A stretch of 64,000 nucleotides of DNA from the NCBI GenBank assembly GCA_041481445.1, contig JBGPBV010000013.1:14735-78734 (forward strand). Reading direction: 5' to 3'. Made by a program: the position numbers and the translations under genes. Of this stretch, positions 23,163 through 31,334 are shown in pieces. This DNA comes from AA29 sp041481445 (GTDB taxonomy: Bacteria > Acidobacteriota > Vicinamibacteria > Fen-336). Position 1 is the stretch's first letter; every line of letters starts with the position of its first letter. The notes below the pieces were generated by a model. It was not told the origin of the DNA. It ran no database searches and saw nothing but the letters and a program-made list of their open reading frames with translations.

Positions 23163-24317
23163 ATGGAGCTGGTGGACCGCAAGGCGCTGGAGGAGCGGGA
23201 GGACTCCTTCCTGGCGCCCTACGGCATGCGCAGCGCCCGCAGCCGCGGCCGCCACCACCCGGAGCCGGAGGACCCCAACCGCACCTGCTTCCAGCGCGAC
23301 CGCGACCGCGTCATCCACAGCTCGTCCTTCCGGCGCCTCGAGTACAAGACGCAGGTCTTCGTCAACCACGAGGGCGACAACTACCGCACGCGCCTGACCC
23401 ACAGCCTGGAGGGGGCGCAGATCGGGCGCAGCGTCGCCCGCAGCCTCGCCCTCAACGAGGAGCTGACGGAATGCCTCGTGCTCGGCCACGACCTCGGCCA
23501 CACGCCCTTCGGGCACTCGGGCGAGAAGGTCATGAGCGAGCTCATGGCCGCGCACGGCGGCTTCGAGCACAACCGCCAGACCCTGCGCATCCTGGAGGTG
23601 CTGGAGGAGCGGTACCCGAAGTTCCCGGGCCTCAACCTGACCTGGGAGGTCCGCGAGGGCATCATCAAGCACCAGCCGGAGAGCGACGCGCAGGCCCCGG
23701 CCGAGTACGCGCCGGGGGAGGCCCCGACCCTGGAGGCGCAGCTCGTCGATTTCGTGGACGAGATCGCCTACAACAACCACGACATCGACGACGCGATCGC
23801 CTCCGGGATGATCACCGTGGACAAGATCCGCGCGGTGGCCCTCTTCCGGGACGCCCACGACGAGGTCATGGCGGAGGGGATCCAGGGCGAGCGCCTCCGG
23901 CGCCACCAGACGGTGCGGCGCATCATCAGCCGCTGCACGCGCGACCTCGTCCTCACGACCCTCGAGACCCTCCGCGCCGCCGGCGTCGGATCCGTGGAGG
24001 AGGTGCGCGGGGCCGGGCGCCGGCTGGTCGGCTACTCGCCCGACATGTCGCGGCGAGTGCGGGAGCTGAAGGACTTCCTGTTCACGAACATGTACCGGAA
24101 CTACCGCGTGGTGCGGATGGGGGGCAAGGCGGGCCGGATCCTGCGCGACCTCTTCCTGTCCTACGTGGACGAGCCGCTCCAGCTCCCCCCGCACTACCAG
24201 GAGCGCATCCCGCGCGACGGCGTCCACCGCGTCGTCTGCGACTACATCGCGGGCATGACCGACCGCTTCGCCGTCGACGAGCACCGCAAGCTGTTCGATC
24301 CCACCGTACGCGTCTAG
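23163..24317 (+). CDS. dgt: dGTP triphosphohydrolase-like protein
   Basis: A 384-residue HD-domain phosphohydrolase that splits dNTPs (typically dGTP) into nucleoside and triphosphate. The family start RSRGRHHPEPEDPNRT and SSFRRLEYKTQVF precede the metal-binding HD motif residues in RLTHSLEGAQIGRS, GHDLGHTPFGHSG and DFVDEIAYNNHDIDDA. Length fits the shorter Dgt subgroup. GGAGGCGAGG precedes the ATG. The 3' end faces the DnaA-box-like array; whether nucleotide metabolism and replication control are linked here is speculative. Confidence 0.93.
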   Translation: MELVDRKALEEREDSFLAPYGMRSARSRGRHHPEPEDPNRTCFQRDRDRVIHSSSFRRLEYKTQVFVNHEGDNYRTRLTHSLEGAQIGRSVARSLALNEELTECLVLGHDLGHTPFGHSGEKVMSELMAAHGGFEHNRQTLRILEVLEERYPKFPGLNLTWEVREGIIKHQPESDAQAPAEYAPGEAPTLEAQLVDFVDEIAYNNHDIDDAIASGMITVDKIRAVALFRDAHDEVMAEGIQGERLRRHQTVRRIISRCTRDLVLTTLETLRAAGVGSVEEVRGAGRRLVGYSPDMSRRVRELKDFLFTNMYRNYRVVRMGGKAGRILRDLFLSYVDEPLQLPPHYQERIPRDGVHRVVCDYIAGMTDRFAVDEHRKLFDPTVRV

Positions 24318-24337
24318 GCCGGGGCCGGCCCGCCGTC

Positions 24338-24548
24338 TGTGGAAATCCTGTGGATCCGGGTGCGCATCGGCTGTGGATCCGCTGTCGGCCCGCGGTCGAT
24401 AGCCTGTGGATTCCCTGTGGATCGCGCGTCGACGAGCCTGTGGACCGCCTGTGGACGGCCTGTGCAAGGCCGGGCCGGCCACGGCGGAAAACCTGTGCAT
24501 CGCCTGTTCACGAGCGGCCGCGCCGCTGTGGAAAAGATGTGGACGAGC
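24338..24548 (+). repeat. 11-bp-phased array of TGTGGA (DnaA-box-like) motifs
   Basis: Nine exact TGTGGA motifs, all in the same direction, start at 24338, 24349, 24372, 24405, 24416, 24439, 24450, 24527 and 24538. Two TGTGCA copies lie at 24461 and 24494. All steps are 11 bp or near-multiples (11, 23, 33), so about 19 degenerate 11-bp units fill the space between the convergent dgt and asparaginase genes. Read on the minus strand the 9-mers approach the DnaA box TTATCCACA or the high-GC form TTGTCCACA: TTTTCCACA at 24527 and TCGTCCACA at 24538 each match 8 of 9, and several others match 7 of 9. A 9-mer plus a 2-bp gap is the spacing that lets DnaA oligomerise. No AT-rich unwinding region adjoins it. 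Confidence 0.75.
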
Positions 24549-24557
24549 GCCTCCGCA

Positions 24558-25550
24558 TCAGTGCGGGGGCGGCGCCTCGAACAGGCGGCGGATCTCCGCG
24601 ACCTCGGAGGTCGTGCCCAGCGCCACCATCAGCTTGATGCGCGCCTTCGGTCCCGGCAGGTCCTGGCCGAGGATCACCCCCAGCTCGTGCAGCATCTGCC
24701 CGCCGCCTTCGTAGCCGTAGAGCGGCGCCACGCGCCCCTCCGCGCAGCGCGACACGAGCACGACGGGGACGCTGGCGGCGAGGGCGGCACGGATCCCCGG
24801 CAGCGCGGAGGGCGGCACGTTGCCGGCGCCCGTGCCCTCGACGACCAGGCCACGCGCGCCGCGGGCGAGCGACGCGCGCAGGAGGCCGTCGTCGACCCCG
24901 GGCGCCATCGTGTGGAGGTCCACCTCCGCGACCAGGCGCCGCGCGCGCAGCGGGGGCGCGCGGTAGGCCGGGCGCTGGAACACGACCTGGCCGTGGTCGA
25001 GGACGGCCAGCGGGCCGCGCGGGCTGCGGAAGGCGGCCAGGCTCTGCGTGTGCCACTTGGTCGCCTCCGCCGCGGCGTGCACCTGCTCGCCCACCGCCAC
25101 CAGGACGCCGCGCCCGCGCCCGTCCGGGTGCACGGCCGTCCGCACCGCGGTCATCAGGTTGGCCGGGCCGTCCCAGCCCGGATCGGACACCGTGCGCATG
25201 GCCCCGCAGAGCACGACCGGCTTGTCGCGGTCGAGGGTGAGGTCGAGGAGGAAGGCCGTCTCCTCGATCGTGTCGGTGCCGTGGGTGAGCACGACCGCGT
25301 CCACGGCCTCCTCCGCCAGCAGCTCGGCCACGCGTCCCCTGAGCCGCCACATCCAGTGCGGGGTGACGTGAGGGCCGGGGAGGCGCGCGTAGTCCTCGAG
25401 GGTGAGCCGGGCCTCCTTGCGCAGGCCGTGCACGCGGGCCACGATCTCCTCCCCCGACATCGCGGGCACGGCCGCGCCCGTCCCGGGGTCCACGCGCATC
25501 GAGATGGTGCCGCCCGTGAACAGCACGTGCACGTGGCGCCGCCCGCTCAT
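24558..25550 (-). CDS. L-asparaginase (type I/II asparaginase family)
   Basis: A 330-residue cytoplasmic amidohydrolase converting asparagine to aspartate and ammonia. It has both signature threonines: the first in FTGGTISM and the second in LTHGTDTIEETAF, with the VLCGAM segment between family domains. The C-terminal domain has VVEGTGAGNVP. No signal peptide is present. The ATG at 25550 overlaps the stop of the upstream transporter gene by 4 nt. Aspartate made here could feed the asd-lysC-dapB pathway, but the two sets are separately transcribed. Confidence 0.92.
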   Translation of the reverse strand: MSGRRHVHVLFTGGTISMRVDPGTGAAVPAMSGEEIVARVHGLRKEARLTLEDYARLPGPHVTPHWMWRLRGRVAELLAEEAVDAVVLTHGTDTIEETAFLLDLTLDRDKPVVLCGAMRTVSDPGWDGPANLMTAVRTAVHPDGRGRGVLVAVGEQVHAAAEATKWHTQSLAAFRSPRGPLAVLDHGQVVFQRPAYRAPPLRARRLVAEVDLHTMAPGVDDGLLRASLARGARGLVVEGTGAGNVPPSALPGIRAALAASVPVVLVSRCAEGRVAPLYGYEGGGQMLHELGVILGQDLPGPKARIKLMVALGTTSEVAEIRRLFEAPPPH

Positions 25551-26413
25551 GCCCCCTCGCTCCGCACCACGAGCACGAGGGCGGCCAGGACGAGGGCGCC
25601 GCCCGCGATCGTGAGCCGCCCCGGCACCTCGCCGAACACCGCGTAGGCCAGGAGGGAGGCGCCGATGGGCTCGCCGAGCAGGAAGAGGCCGACGGTCGGG
25701 GCGGGGATGTGCCGTAGCGACCGGTTCACGAGGCCGTGGCCGAGCACGGTCGGGACCAGGGCCAGGGCCAGGAAGACCGCGAACGTGCGCGCGGGATAGG
25801 CGAGCAGGGGCACGCGCGCGGCCAGGACCAGCACCCCGAGAGTGGCGGCGGCGGCGGCCCACACGCCCACGACGTACGCGCGCAGGGGCAGCGCCTCGCG
25901 CAGGCCGCGGCCGATCACGTGGTAGAGCGACATCGTGACCGCGCCCGCCATGGCCAGGGCGACCCCGGTGAGGGACGCCATCCCCGACTGCCAGTCACCG
26001 GCCGCGATCAGGACGGCGCCGGCCAGGGCCAGGCCCATGGCGAGGAGCACGGCGGGCGAGGCCGGCTCCCGCAGGAGCCACCACGAGAACACGAGCGTGA
26101 ACAGGGGGGCGGTGTTGACGAGCAGGACGGAGGCGGCCACCGACGTGTACGAGAGGCTGGCGATCCAGGTCGCGAAGTGCACGCCGAGCGAGACCCCGGA
26201 GGCGACGAGCAGCCCGCGCGGGCGCGCGGCCAGAAGGGGCCAGGCGCGCGCGAGCGAGGGGACGGCGAACGGCGCCACCGCCACCGAGGCCAGGAAGATG
26301 CGGTAGAAGGCCACGGCCAGGGCGGGGGCGTGGGCCAGGCGGACGAAGATGCTGCCCACGGAGACGCAGGCCACGGCGAGGAGGAGCAGCCCGTAGCCGC
26401 GCTCCGCCTTCAC
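25547..26413 (-). CDS. EamA/DMT-family transporter
   Basis: A 288-residue inner membrane protein with about ten hydrophobic helices arranged as two EamA repeats, the drug/metabolite transporter architecture. Typical segments are FVRLAHAPALAVAFYRI in the first repeat and LRHIPAPTVGLFLLGEPIGA in the second, the latter with the conserved glutamate before the last helices. Substrate is unknown; amino acid or nucleoside-like efflux is usual. GTG 26413 is the start because it overlaps the AlaX stop as GTGA; its own stop overlaps the asparaginase ATG. The three genes form one operon. Confidence 0.9.
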   Translation of the reverse strand: MKAERGYGLLLLAVACVSVGSIFVRLAHAPALAVAFYRIFLASVAVAPFAVPSLARAWPLLAARPRGLLVASGVSLGVHFATWIASLSYTSVAASVLLVNTAPLFTLVFSWWLLREPASPAVLLAMGLALAGAVLIAAGDWQSGMASLTGVALAMAGAVTMSLYHVIGRGLREALPLRAYVVGVWAAAAATLGVLVLAARVPLLAYPARTFAVFLALALVPTVLGHGLVNRSLRHIPAPTVGLFLLGEPIGASLLAYAVFGEVPGRLTIAGGALVLAALVLVVRSEGA

Positions 26414-27615
26414 GCCGCGGTCACGTCTCCGCGCACCGTCCGCGCCGCTCCCGCCAGCACCTCGTCGAGGAGGTCGACGCGGTCGCCGCCTCCCTGGGCG
26501 AGGTCGCCCTTGCCGCCGCCGCGCCCGCCCAGGGCGGCCACCGCCTGGCGCAGCAGGGCGGGAACGTCGTGGCCGAGCCCCGCGCTCTGCGCGAACACGA
26601 GGTGGGCCTTGTCGGCGCGGCTGCCCAGGAGGGCCACGGCGGGGGCGATCTGTGTGAGCTTCTGGGCGAGCAGGCGCAGGTCGGCCGCGGGCCAGCCCTC
26701 GTAGGTCGCGACCACCACCGCCGGCCGGTCCGGCGGCGCCTGGCCGAGCAGCCGATGCGCCTCGCCCAGGAGCGCGCGCTCGAGCAGCTCCTGCCGCTGG
26801 CGCTCGCCCTCGAGGAGCGCATCCATGGCCCGGCGTCCGGCCGCGGGCAGGTCGTCGAGCGAAGACGAGAAGGTCGCGGCCAGGTCCCGCAGGAGCGCGG
26901 CCCGCGCGTGGAAGGCCTTCACCGCGCGGTGCCCGCACACGAAGCGCACCCGGCTGCCCGCCTTGTACCGCTCGTGGCCCAGGACCACCACCACCCCGAC
27001 CTCCGACGTCGTGCGCGGGTGGGTGCCCCCGCAGGCCTGCAGGTCGAACCCCGCCGCCTCCACCAGGCGCACGGAGTCGCCCGCCTCGTCGGGGACCTTC
27101 ACGCCGAGCCCGGCCGCCTCCGCGCTCGTGACCACGCGCACCGTCACCTTTCGGCCTTCCCAGACCACCTCGTTTGCGCGTCGCTCCGCCTCGCGCACCG
27201 TGGGCTCGTCCACCTCCCGGTCGAGGTCGATCGTCGATTCCTCGGCGCCCAGATGGAAGCTGGTGGTGCGGGACGAGCTCGAGATCTCGACGAACGCGCG
27301 CGACAGGAGGTGCTGGCCGTGGTGCTGCTGGCGGTGGTCGCGGCGGCGCTCGGCGTCCACGCGCCCGTGCACGGCCTGGCCCTCCGGGATCGGCCGGTCC
27401 AGCACGTGGAGGATCGCGTCGTCCTCCGCGTCGAGCACCGCCAGCACGGAGGCCTCACCGAGGAGGCCCAGGTCCCAGGGCTGGCCGCCGCTCTCGGCGT
27501 AGAAGGCGGTGCGGTCGAGGACGACCGCGGGCCGGCCCTCGTGCTCGCGCTGGGCCACCACGCGCGCGTCGAACTCGAGGAGGTAGGGATCGTCGTGGTA
27601 CAGGCGCCGGGTCAT
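26410..27615 (-). CDS. AlaX-type alanyl-tRNA editing protein with DHHA1 domain
   Basis: A 401-residue free-standing editing protein that hydrolyses Ser-tRNA(Ala) (and perhaps Gly-tRNA(Ala)). It has the AlaRS editing-domain zinc ligands: histidines in QQHHGQHLLSRAF and the C-x3-H in LQACGGTHPRTT. The early block RTAFYAESGGQPWDLG is typical. The C-terminal 130 residues are a DHHA1 domain with the glycine-rich ALGGRGGGKGDLAQGGG loop, making this the long (AlaX-L) form. ATG 27615 has GGAG upstream; ATG 27627 is possible. TAGAAT ends 10 nt before the chosen ATG. Confidence 0.9.
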   Translation of the reverse strand: MTRRLYHDDPYLLEFDARVVAQREHEGRPAVVLDRTAFYAESGGQPWDLGLLGEASVLAVLDAEDDAILHVLDRPIPEGQAVHGRVDAERRRDHRQQHHGQHLLSRAFVEISSSSRTTSFHLGAEESTIDLDREVDEPTVREAERRANEVVWEGRKVTVRVVTSAEAAGLGVKVPDEAGDSVRLVEAAGFDLQACGGTHPRTTSEVGVVVVLGHERYKAGSRVRFVCGHRAVKAFHARAALLRDLAATFSSSLDDLPAAGRRAMDALLEGERQRQELLERALLGEAHRLLGQAPPDRPAVVVATYEGWPAADLRLLAQKLTQIAPAVALLGSRADKAHLVFAQSAGLGHDVPALLRQAVAALGGRGGGKGDLAQGGGDRVDLLDEVLAGAARTVRGDVTAA

Positions 27616-27658
27616 GGGAGCGCCCATTCTAGAAGATTCCGGCGCGGCGGCGCGGCGG

Positions 27659-28021
27659 CTACTTGGATCGGCGTCGGCGGGGGAGGCGCGCCGCCATCGC
27701 CCGGTCCAGAGCGGCCAGGTCCACTTCCGGGGGAGGCGGCAGGGTCAACATCGGGCTCGCCTCGCCCGGCTCCTCCAGGCCCGCCGTCGCCGCCCGCCGT
27801 GGCACGTGGAAGGTCGCTCCGCAGGCGTCGCACCGGCAGGCGTCGAGGCCGAGCGCGTGCGTCCAGTCCGCCCACACCCGGCGGACGCGGCGGCTACCGC
27901 ACTGGCCGCACTCGGCATCGCCGCCCCAGAGCGCGAGGCGCAGGAGCGACGACCAGCGGGACCAGGAGTGTGGACGTCGCCGGGGTCCGGGAGTTTCGAA
28001 GGAGGGCGACCAATGCGCCAT
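27659..28021 (-). CDS. Small zinc-ribbon protein of unknown function
   Basis: A 120-residue protein with two C-x2-C knuckles, CGQCGSRRVRR and CRCDACGATFHV, that together should bind one zinc. The N-terminal part is rich in tryptophan, serine and arginine, and the C-terminus is basic (RRRRSK). It has no signal peptide or membrane helix. It could be a nucleic-acid-binding or adaptor protein, but no family is recognised. The start is uncertain: ATG 28021 is chosen, and GTG 28054 is also in frame. It lies between threonine synthase and AlaX on the same strand. Confidence 0.6.
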   Translation of the reverse strand: MAHWSPSFETPGPRRRPHSWSRWSSLLRLALWGGDAECGQCGSRRVRRVWADWTHALGLDACRCDACGATFHVPRRAATAGLEEPGEASPMLTLPPPPEVDLAALDRAMAARLPRRRRSK

Positions 28022-28076
28022 GCGTACCCACGGGTCTGCTGCGGAGGCAGCCACCCGCGCCTAAGCTACCACGGAT

Positions 28077-29264
28077 TCAGCGCGCCTCGTCGCCCCACAT
28101 CGGGGCCATGTTCTCGACGTACTTGAAGCCGGTCCCCGTGTTGAACACGACCACGGAGTCGTCGGGGCTCAGGTGGCCGCTCGCCTTGAGCTTCCGCAGG
28201 GCGGCCACGCAGGCCCCGCCCTCGGGGGCCATGAAGATTCCCTCCGCCGCGGAGGCGTCCTTCACGCCCTGGATGATCTCGCTCTCCGAGACCGCCAGCG
28301 CCGCGCCGTGGCTCTCGCGCAGCGCGCGCAGGATGAGGAAGTCGCCCAGCGCCTTGGGCACGCGCAGGCCGTGGGCCAGGGTGTGCGCGTTCTCCCACAT
28401 CGGGGCCTCTTCGAGCCCTTCGCTGAAGGCCTTCACGATCGGCGCGCAACCCTCGGCCTGGATCGCGTACATGCGCGGCCGGCCCGGCCCCACGTACCCC
28501 ATCACCTCCAGCTCGCGGAAGGCCTTCCACATCCCGATGAGGCCGGTGCCGCCGCCGGTGGGGTAGAGGATCGCGTCGGGCAGCTTCCATCCCATCTGCT
28601 CGGCGATCTCGTAGCCCATCGTCTTCTTGCCCTCGACGCGATAGGGCTCCTTCAGGGTGGCGCACTCGTACCAGCCGTGCTCCCTGGCCCGGGCCGCGCA
28701 GACCTTCCCGGCATCGGTGATCAGGCCCTCCACCGTCTCGACCTCCGCGCCGTAGGCGCGCGTCTCCATCAGGAAGAGCATCGCGATGTCCCGGGGCACG
28801 AACACGTGCGCCTTGAGGCCGCCCTTGGCCGCGTAGGCGGCCAGCGCGCTGCCCGCGTTGCCGGCGGAGGGCAGGCACACGTCGGTGGCGCCGAGGGCCT
28901 TGGCCATCGAGACGGCCAGGGCCAGGCCGCGGGCCTTGAAGGAGCCGGTGGGCTCGCCCGACTCGTCCTTGACGAACAGGCGGGGCAGGCCGAGGAGGCT
29001 GCCCAGCCGTCGCGCGGTGAGGAGCGGCGTGAAGCCCTCGCCGAGGCTGACCCGGTGGTCGGGGTTGTCGACGGGGAGGACGTCGTCGTAGCGCCACAGC
29101 GTCGGCTCGCGCAGGGCGAGGTGCCCCGGGCGCATGTTCTTGGCCGCGCGCTCGAGGTCGTAGCGGGCGAACAGCGGCGACCCGCAGGCCGTGCAGAGGT
29201 TGAGGACGCGGCCCGGCTCGAAGCGCTGGTTGCAGCGCGTGCAGTCGAGATGGGTGACGGGCAC
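28077..29264 (-). CDS. thrC: Threonine synthase with N-terminal zinc ribbon
   Basis: A 395-residue PLP enzyme (fold type II) converting O-phosphohomoserine to threonine. The N-terminal 40 residues form a zinc ribbon (LDCTRCNQRF and LCTACGSPLF). The PLP lysine is in EPTGSFKARG, and the phosphate loop is in LPSAGNAGSALA and PTGGGTGLIGM. GTG 29264 is chosen because the first cysteine pair follows directly and TATAAT lies 7 nt upstream; a TTG at 29303 would extend it. The gene follows frr but may have its own leaderless transcript. It belongs to the same amino acid family as asd and lysC. Confidence 0.92.
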   Translation of the reverse strand: MPVTHLDCTRCNQRFEPGRVLNLCTACGSPLFARYDLERAAKNMRPGHLALREPTLWRYDDVLPVDNPDHRVSLGEGFTPLLTARRLGSLLGLPRLFVKDESGEPTGSFKARGLALAVSMAKALGATDVCLPSAGNAGSALAAYAAKGGLKAHVFVPRDIAMLFLMETRAYGAEVETVEGLITDAGKVCAARAREHGWYECATLKEPYRVEGKKTMGYEIAEQMGWKLPDAILYPTGGGTGLIGMWKAFRELEVMGYVGPGRPRMYAIQAEGCAPIVKAFSEGLEEAPMWENAHTLAHGLRVPKALGDFLILRALRESHGAALAVSESEIIQGVKDASAAEGIFMAPEGGACVAALRKLKASGHLSPDDSVVVFNTGTGFKYVENMAPMWGDEAR

Positions 29265-29271
29265 GTCCCGG

Positions 29272-29277
29272 ATTATA
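29272..29277 (-). promoter_or_regulatory. Consensus -10 TATAAT 7 nt before the thrC start
   Basis: A perfect TATAAT on the minus strand (29277-29272) sits in GC-rich DNA between frr and thrC. Transcription would start within a base or so of GTG 29264, giving a leaderless thrC mRNA. A weak TTGG-like element lies about 20 bp upstream. Confidence 0.5.
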
Positions 29278-29303
29278 GCCGGGGGTCCACCCGCCCCCGC
29301 CAA

Positions 29304-29864
29304 CTACACCGCCATGATCTCCGTTTCCTTCTTCTTCAGGATCGCGTTGATCTCCTCGATCTGAAGGTCGGTCATCTTCTGGACCTCGGCCATGGCCTGC
29401 TTCTCGTCGTCCTCGCTCACCTCGTGGCCCTTGAGCATCCTCTTGAGGTGGTCGTTGACGTCGCGGCGCACGTTGCGGATGGCCACCCGGCCCTCCTCCG
29501 CGTGCTTGTGCGCGTTCTTGACCAGGCCCTTGCGGCGCTCCTCGGTGAGGGCCGGTATGGGGATGCGGATGATCTTGCCGTCGTTCTGGGGATTGAGGTC
29601 GAGGTCGGAGGTGCGGATGGCCTTCTCGATCACCCCCAGGAGCTTGGCGTCCCAGGGCTGGACCTGGATGAGGGTCGGGTCCGGCGTGGAGAGGTTGCCC
29701 ACCTGGTTCAGCGGCGTGGGGGTGCCGTAGTAGTCGACGCGGATGCCGTCGAGCATGGAGAGCGAGGCGCGGCCGGTGCGCATGGTGGCCAGCTCCTTCC
29801 GCACCGTCTCCACCGAGGCGTGCATGCGCTGCTTGGCGTCCGCGATCAGGTCTTTCACGGGCAT
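29304..29864 (-). CDS. frr: Ribosome recycling factor
   Basis: A 186-residue protein (family length about 185) that splits post-termination ribosomes together with EF-G. It has the conserved starts of both domains: MRTGRASLSMLDGIRVDYYGTPTPL read as blocks TGRAS and YYGTPTPLNQ, then RIPIPALTEERRKGLVK and RNVRRD, and the C-terminal helix EDDEKQAMAEVQKMTD. Last gene of the rplM-to-frr series, 6 nt after pyrH. Confidence 0.97.
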   Translation of the reverse strand: MPVKDLIADAKQRMHASVETVRKELATMRTGRASLSMLDGIRVDYYGTPTPLNQVGNLSTPDPTLIQVQPWDAKLLGVIEKAIRTSDLDLNPQNDGKIIRIPIPALTEERRKGLVKNAHKHAEEGRVAIRNVRRDVNDHLKRMLKGHEVSEDDEKQAMAEVQKMTDLQIEEINAILKKKETEIMAV

Positions 29865-29870
29865 GTGGCG

Positions 29871-30596
29871 CTACTCCTTGACCATGGTGCCGACCTTCTC
29901 GCCCTTCACGATACGCCGCAGGGTGCCCTTCTGCCGCAGGTTGTAGACGACGATGGGCAGCCGGTTGTCCTTGCACAGCGAGATGGCGGTGGCGTCCATG
30001 ACCTTGAGGTCCTTCTTGAGGACGTCGAGGTACGTCAGGCTCTCGAACTTGCGCGCCCCCGGGTTCTGGAGCGGGTCCGAGTCGTAGATGCCGTCCACCT
30101 TGGTGCCCTTGAACAGCACCTCGGCCTTGATCTCCATCGCGCGCAGGGCGGCCGCGGTGTCGGTCGAGAAGTAGGGGTTGCCGGTGCCGCCCGCGAAGAT
30201 CACCACCCGGCCCTTCTCGAAGTGCCGGATGGCGCGGCGCCGGATGAACGGCTCCGCCACCTCGCGCATCTCGATGGCGGAGAGCACGCGCGTGATCACC
30301 CCCGCGCGCTCCAGCGCGTCCTGGAGGGCGATGGCGTTGATGACGGTGGCCAGCATCCCCATGTGGTCGGCGGAGACGCGGTCCATCCCGAGGGCGGTGT
30401 CCGACACCCCGCGGAAGATGTTGCCGCCGCCCACCACCGCCCCCACCTGGGTGCCGAGCGCGTGCACGCCCTTGATCTCGGTGGCCAGGTAGTCCGTGAA
30501 GGCGCGGTCGATGCCGAAGCTCTTCTCGCCCAGGAGCGCTTCGCCCGACAGCTTGAGGAGGATCCGCTTGAAGGCGGGCTTTCGGCTGGAGGGCAT
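29871..30596 (-). CDS. pyrH: UMP kinase
   Basis: A 241-residue hexameric UMP kinase of pyrimidine nucleotide synthesis. It has LLKLSGEALLG, VVGGGNIFRG, IFAGGTGNPYFSTDTAAALRA (in parts) and the late VDGIYDSDP block. UTP inhibition and GTP activation are usual for the family. It lies between tsf and frr, the standard bacterial order. Confidence 0.97.
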   Translation of the reverse strand: MPSSRKPAFKRILLKLSGEALLGEKSFGIDRAFTDYLATEIKGVHALGTQVGAVVGGGNIFRGVSDTALGMDRVSADHMGMLATVINAIALQDALERAGVITRVLSAIEMREVAEPFIRRRAIRHFEKGRVVIFAGGTGNPYFSTDTAAALRAMEIKAEVLFKGTKVDGIYDSDPLQNPGARKFESLTYLDVLKKDLKVMDATAISLCKDNRLPIVVYNLRQKGTLRRIVKGEKVGTMVKE

Positions 30597-30608
30597 GTCG
30601 GGGCGATG

Positions 30609-31262
30609 TTACCTCGTCGGGACGGGCGCCGCCTCGGGGGGCGCTTCCGGCTGGTTGGCCCGCGCCTCCTCGCCGACCTTGAAGCGGGCGAAGCGCCGCA
30701 CCACGATGTTCTCCTTGATGAGGGCGATCTTCTCCTGGACGAGTTGGCCGACCGTCTTGTCCGTCTCGCGGATGAAGGGCTGCTCGAGGAGGCAGACCTC
30801 GGAGAGGTACTGCTTGAGCTTGCCCTCCGCGATCTTGTCCTGGACGGGCGCCGGCTTGCCCGCGGACGCGGCCTGGGCCTTGTAGATCTCGCGCTCCTTC
30901 TCCAGGACGTTCGCGGGGACCTCCTCCTTGGTGACGTAGAGGGGGTTCGCGGCCGCGATGTGCATCGCGATCTCCTTGACCAGCGACTGGAAGTCGGGGG
31001 TCTTGGCCACGAAGTCGGTCTCGCAGTTCACCTCGACGAGCACGCCGATCTTGGCCCCGGGGTGGATGTAGGTGCCGACCACGCCCTCGCTCGTCGTGCG
31101 CCCCGCCCGCTTGGCCGCGGTGGCCAGCCCCTTCTTGCGGAGGATCTCGCGGGACTTCTCGACGTCCCCGCCCGCCTCCACCAGGGCCGACTTGCACTCC
31201 ATCATGCCGGCTCCGGTCTCCTCACGCAGCTTACGCACCATTTCCGCCGAGATTTCCGCCAT
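30609..31262 (-). CDS. tsf: Elongation factor Ts (short form)
   Basis: A 217-residue nucleotide-exchange factor for EF-Tu. The N-terminal UBA-like domain has VRKLREETGAGMMECK and the core domain has GVLVEVNCETDFVA (T-D-F-V contact loop). At 217 residues it is the short, single-core-domain type rather than the 280-residue E. coli type. AAGGAA precedes the ATG. A very stable hairpin separates it from rpsB and may set the ratio of S2 to EF-Ts. Confidence 0.96.
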   Translation of the reverse strand: MAEISAEMVRKLREETGAGMMECKSALVEAGGDVEKSREILRKKGLATAAKRAGRTTSEGVVGTYIHPGAKIGVLVEVNCETDFVAKTPDFQSLVKEIAMHIAAANPLYVTKEEVPANVLEKEREIYKAQAASAGKPAPVQDKIAEGKLKQYLSEVCLLEQPFIRETDKTVGQLVQEKIALIKENIVVRRFARFKVGEEARANQPEAPPEAAPVPTR

Positions 31263-31285
31263 ATATTGCTTTCCTTAAACAAGCC

Positions 31286-31310
31286 GGGGGGCCGCGGGCA
31301 GCGGCCCCCC
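31286..31310 (-). terminator. rpsB-tsf intergenic hairpin
   Basis: A perfect 10-bp GC stem, GGGGGGCCGC and GCGGCCCCCC, with a 5-nt loop lies between the rpsB stop and the tsf start. In the minus-strand transcript it is followed by GGCTTGTTT, a poor T-tract, so partial termination or attenuation is likelier than a full stop. Confidence 0.7.
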
Positions 31311-31334
31311 AGGAATTCGCCGGCCTGGCGACAG

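Noticed and set aside
23163..24317. dgt as part of an anti-phage system
   Set aside because: No other defence-type gene is near, and the neighbourhood is housekeeping; the plain dNTPase reading is simpler.
24338..24548. CRISPR array
   Set aside because: The period is 11 bp and units are degenerate; there are no 25-40-bp repeats with unique spacers and no cas genes.
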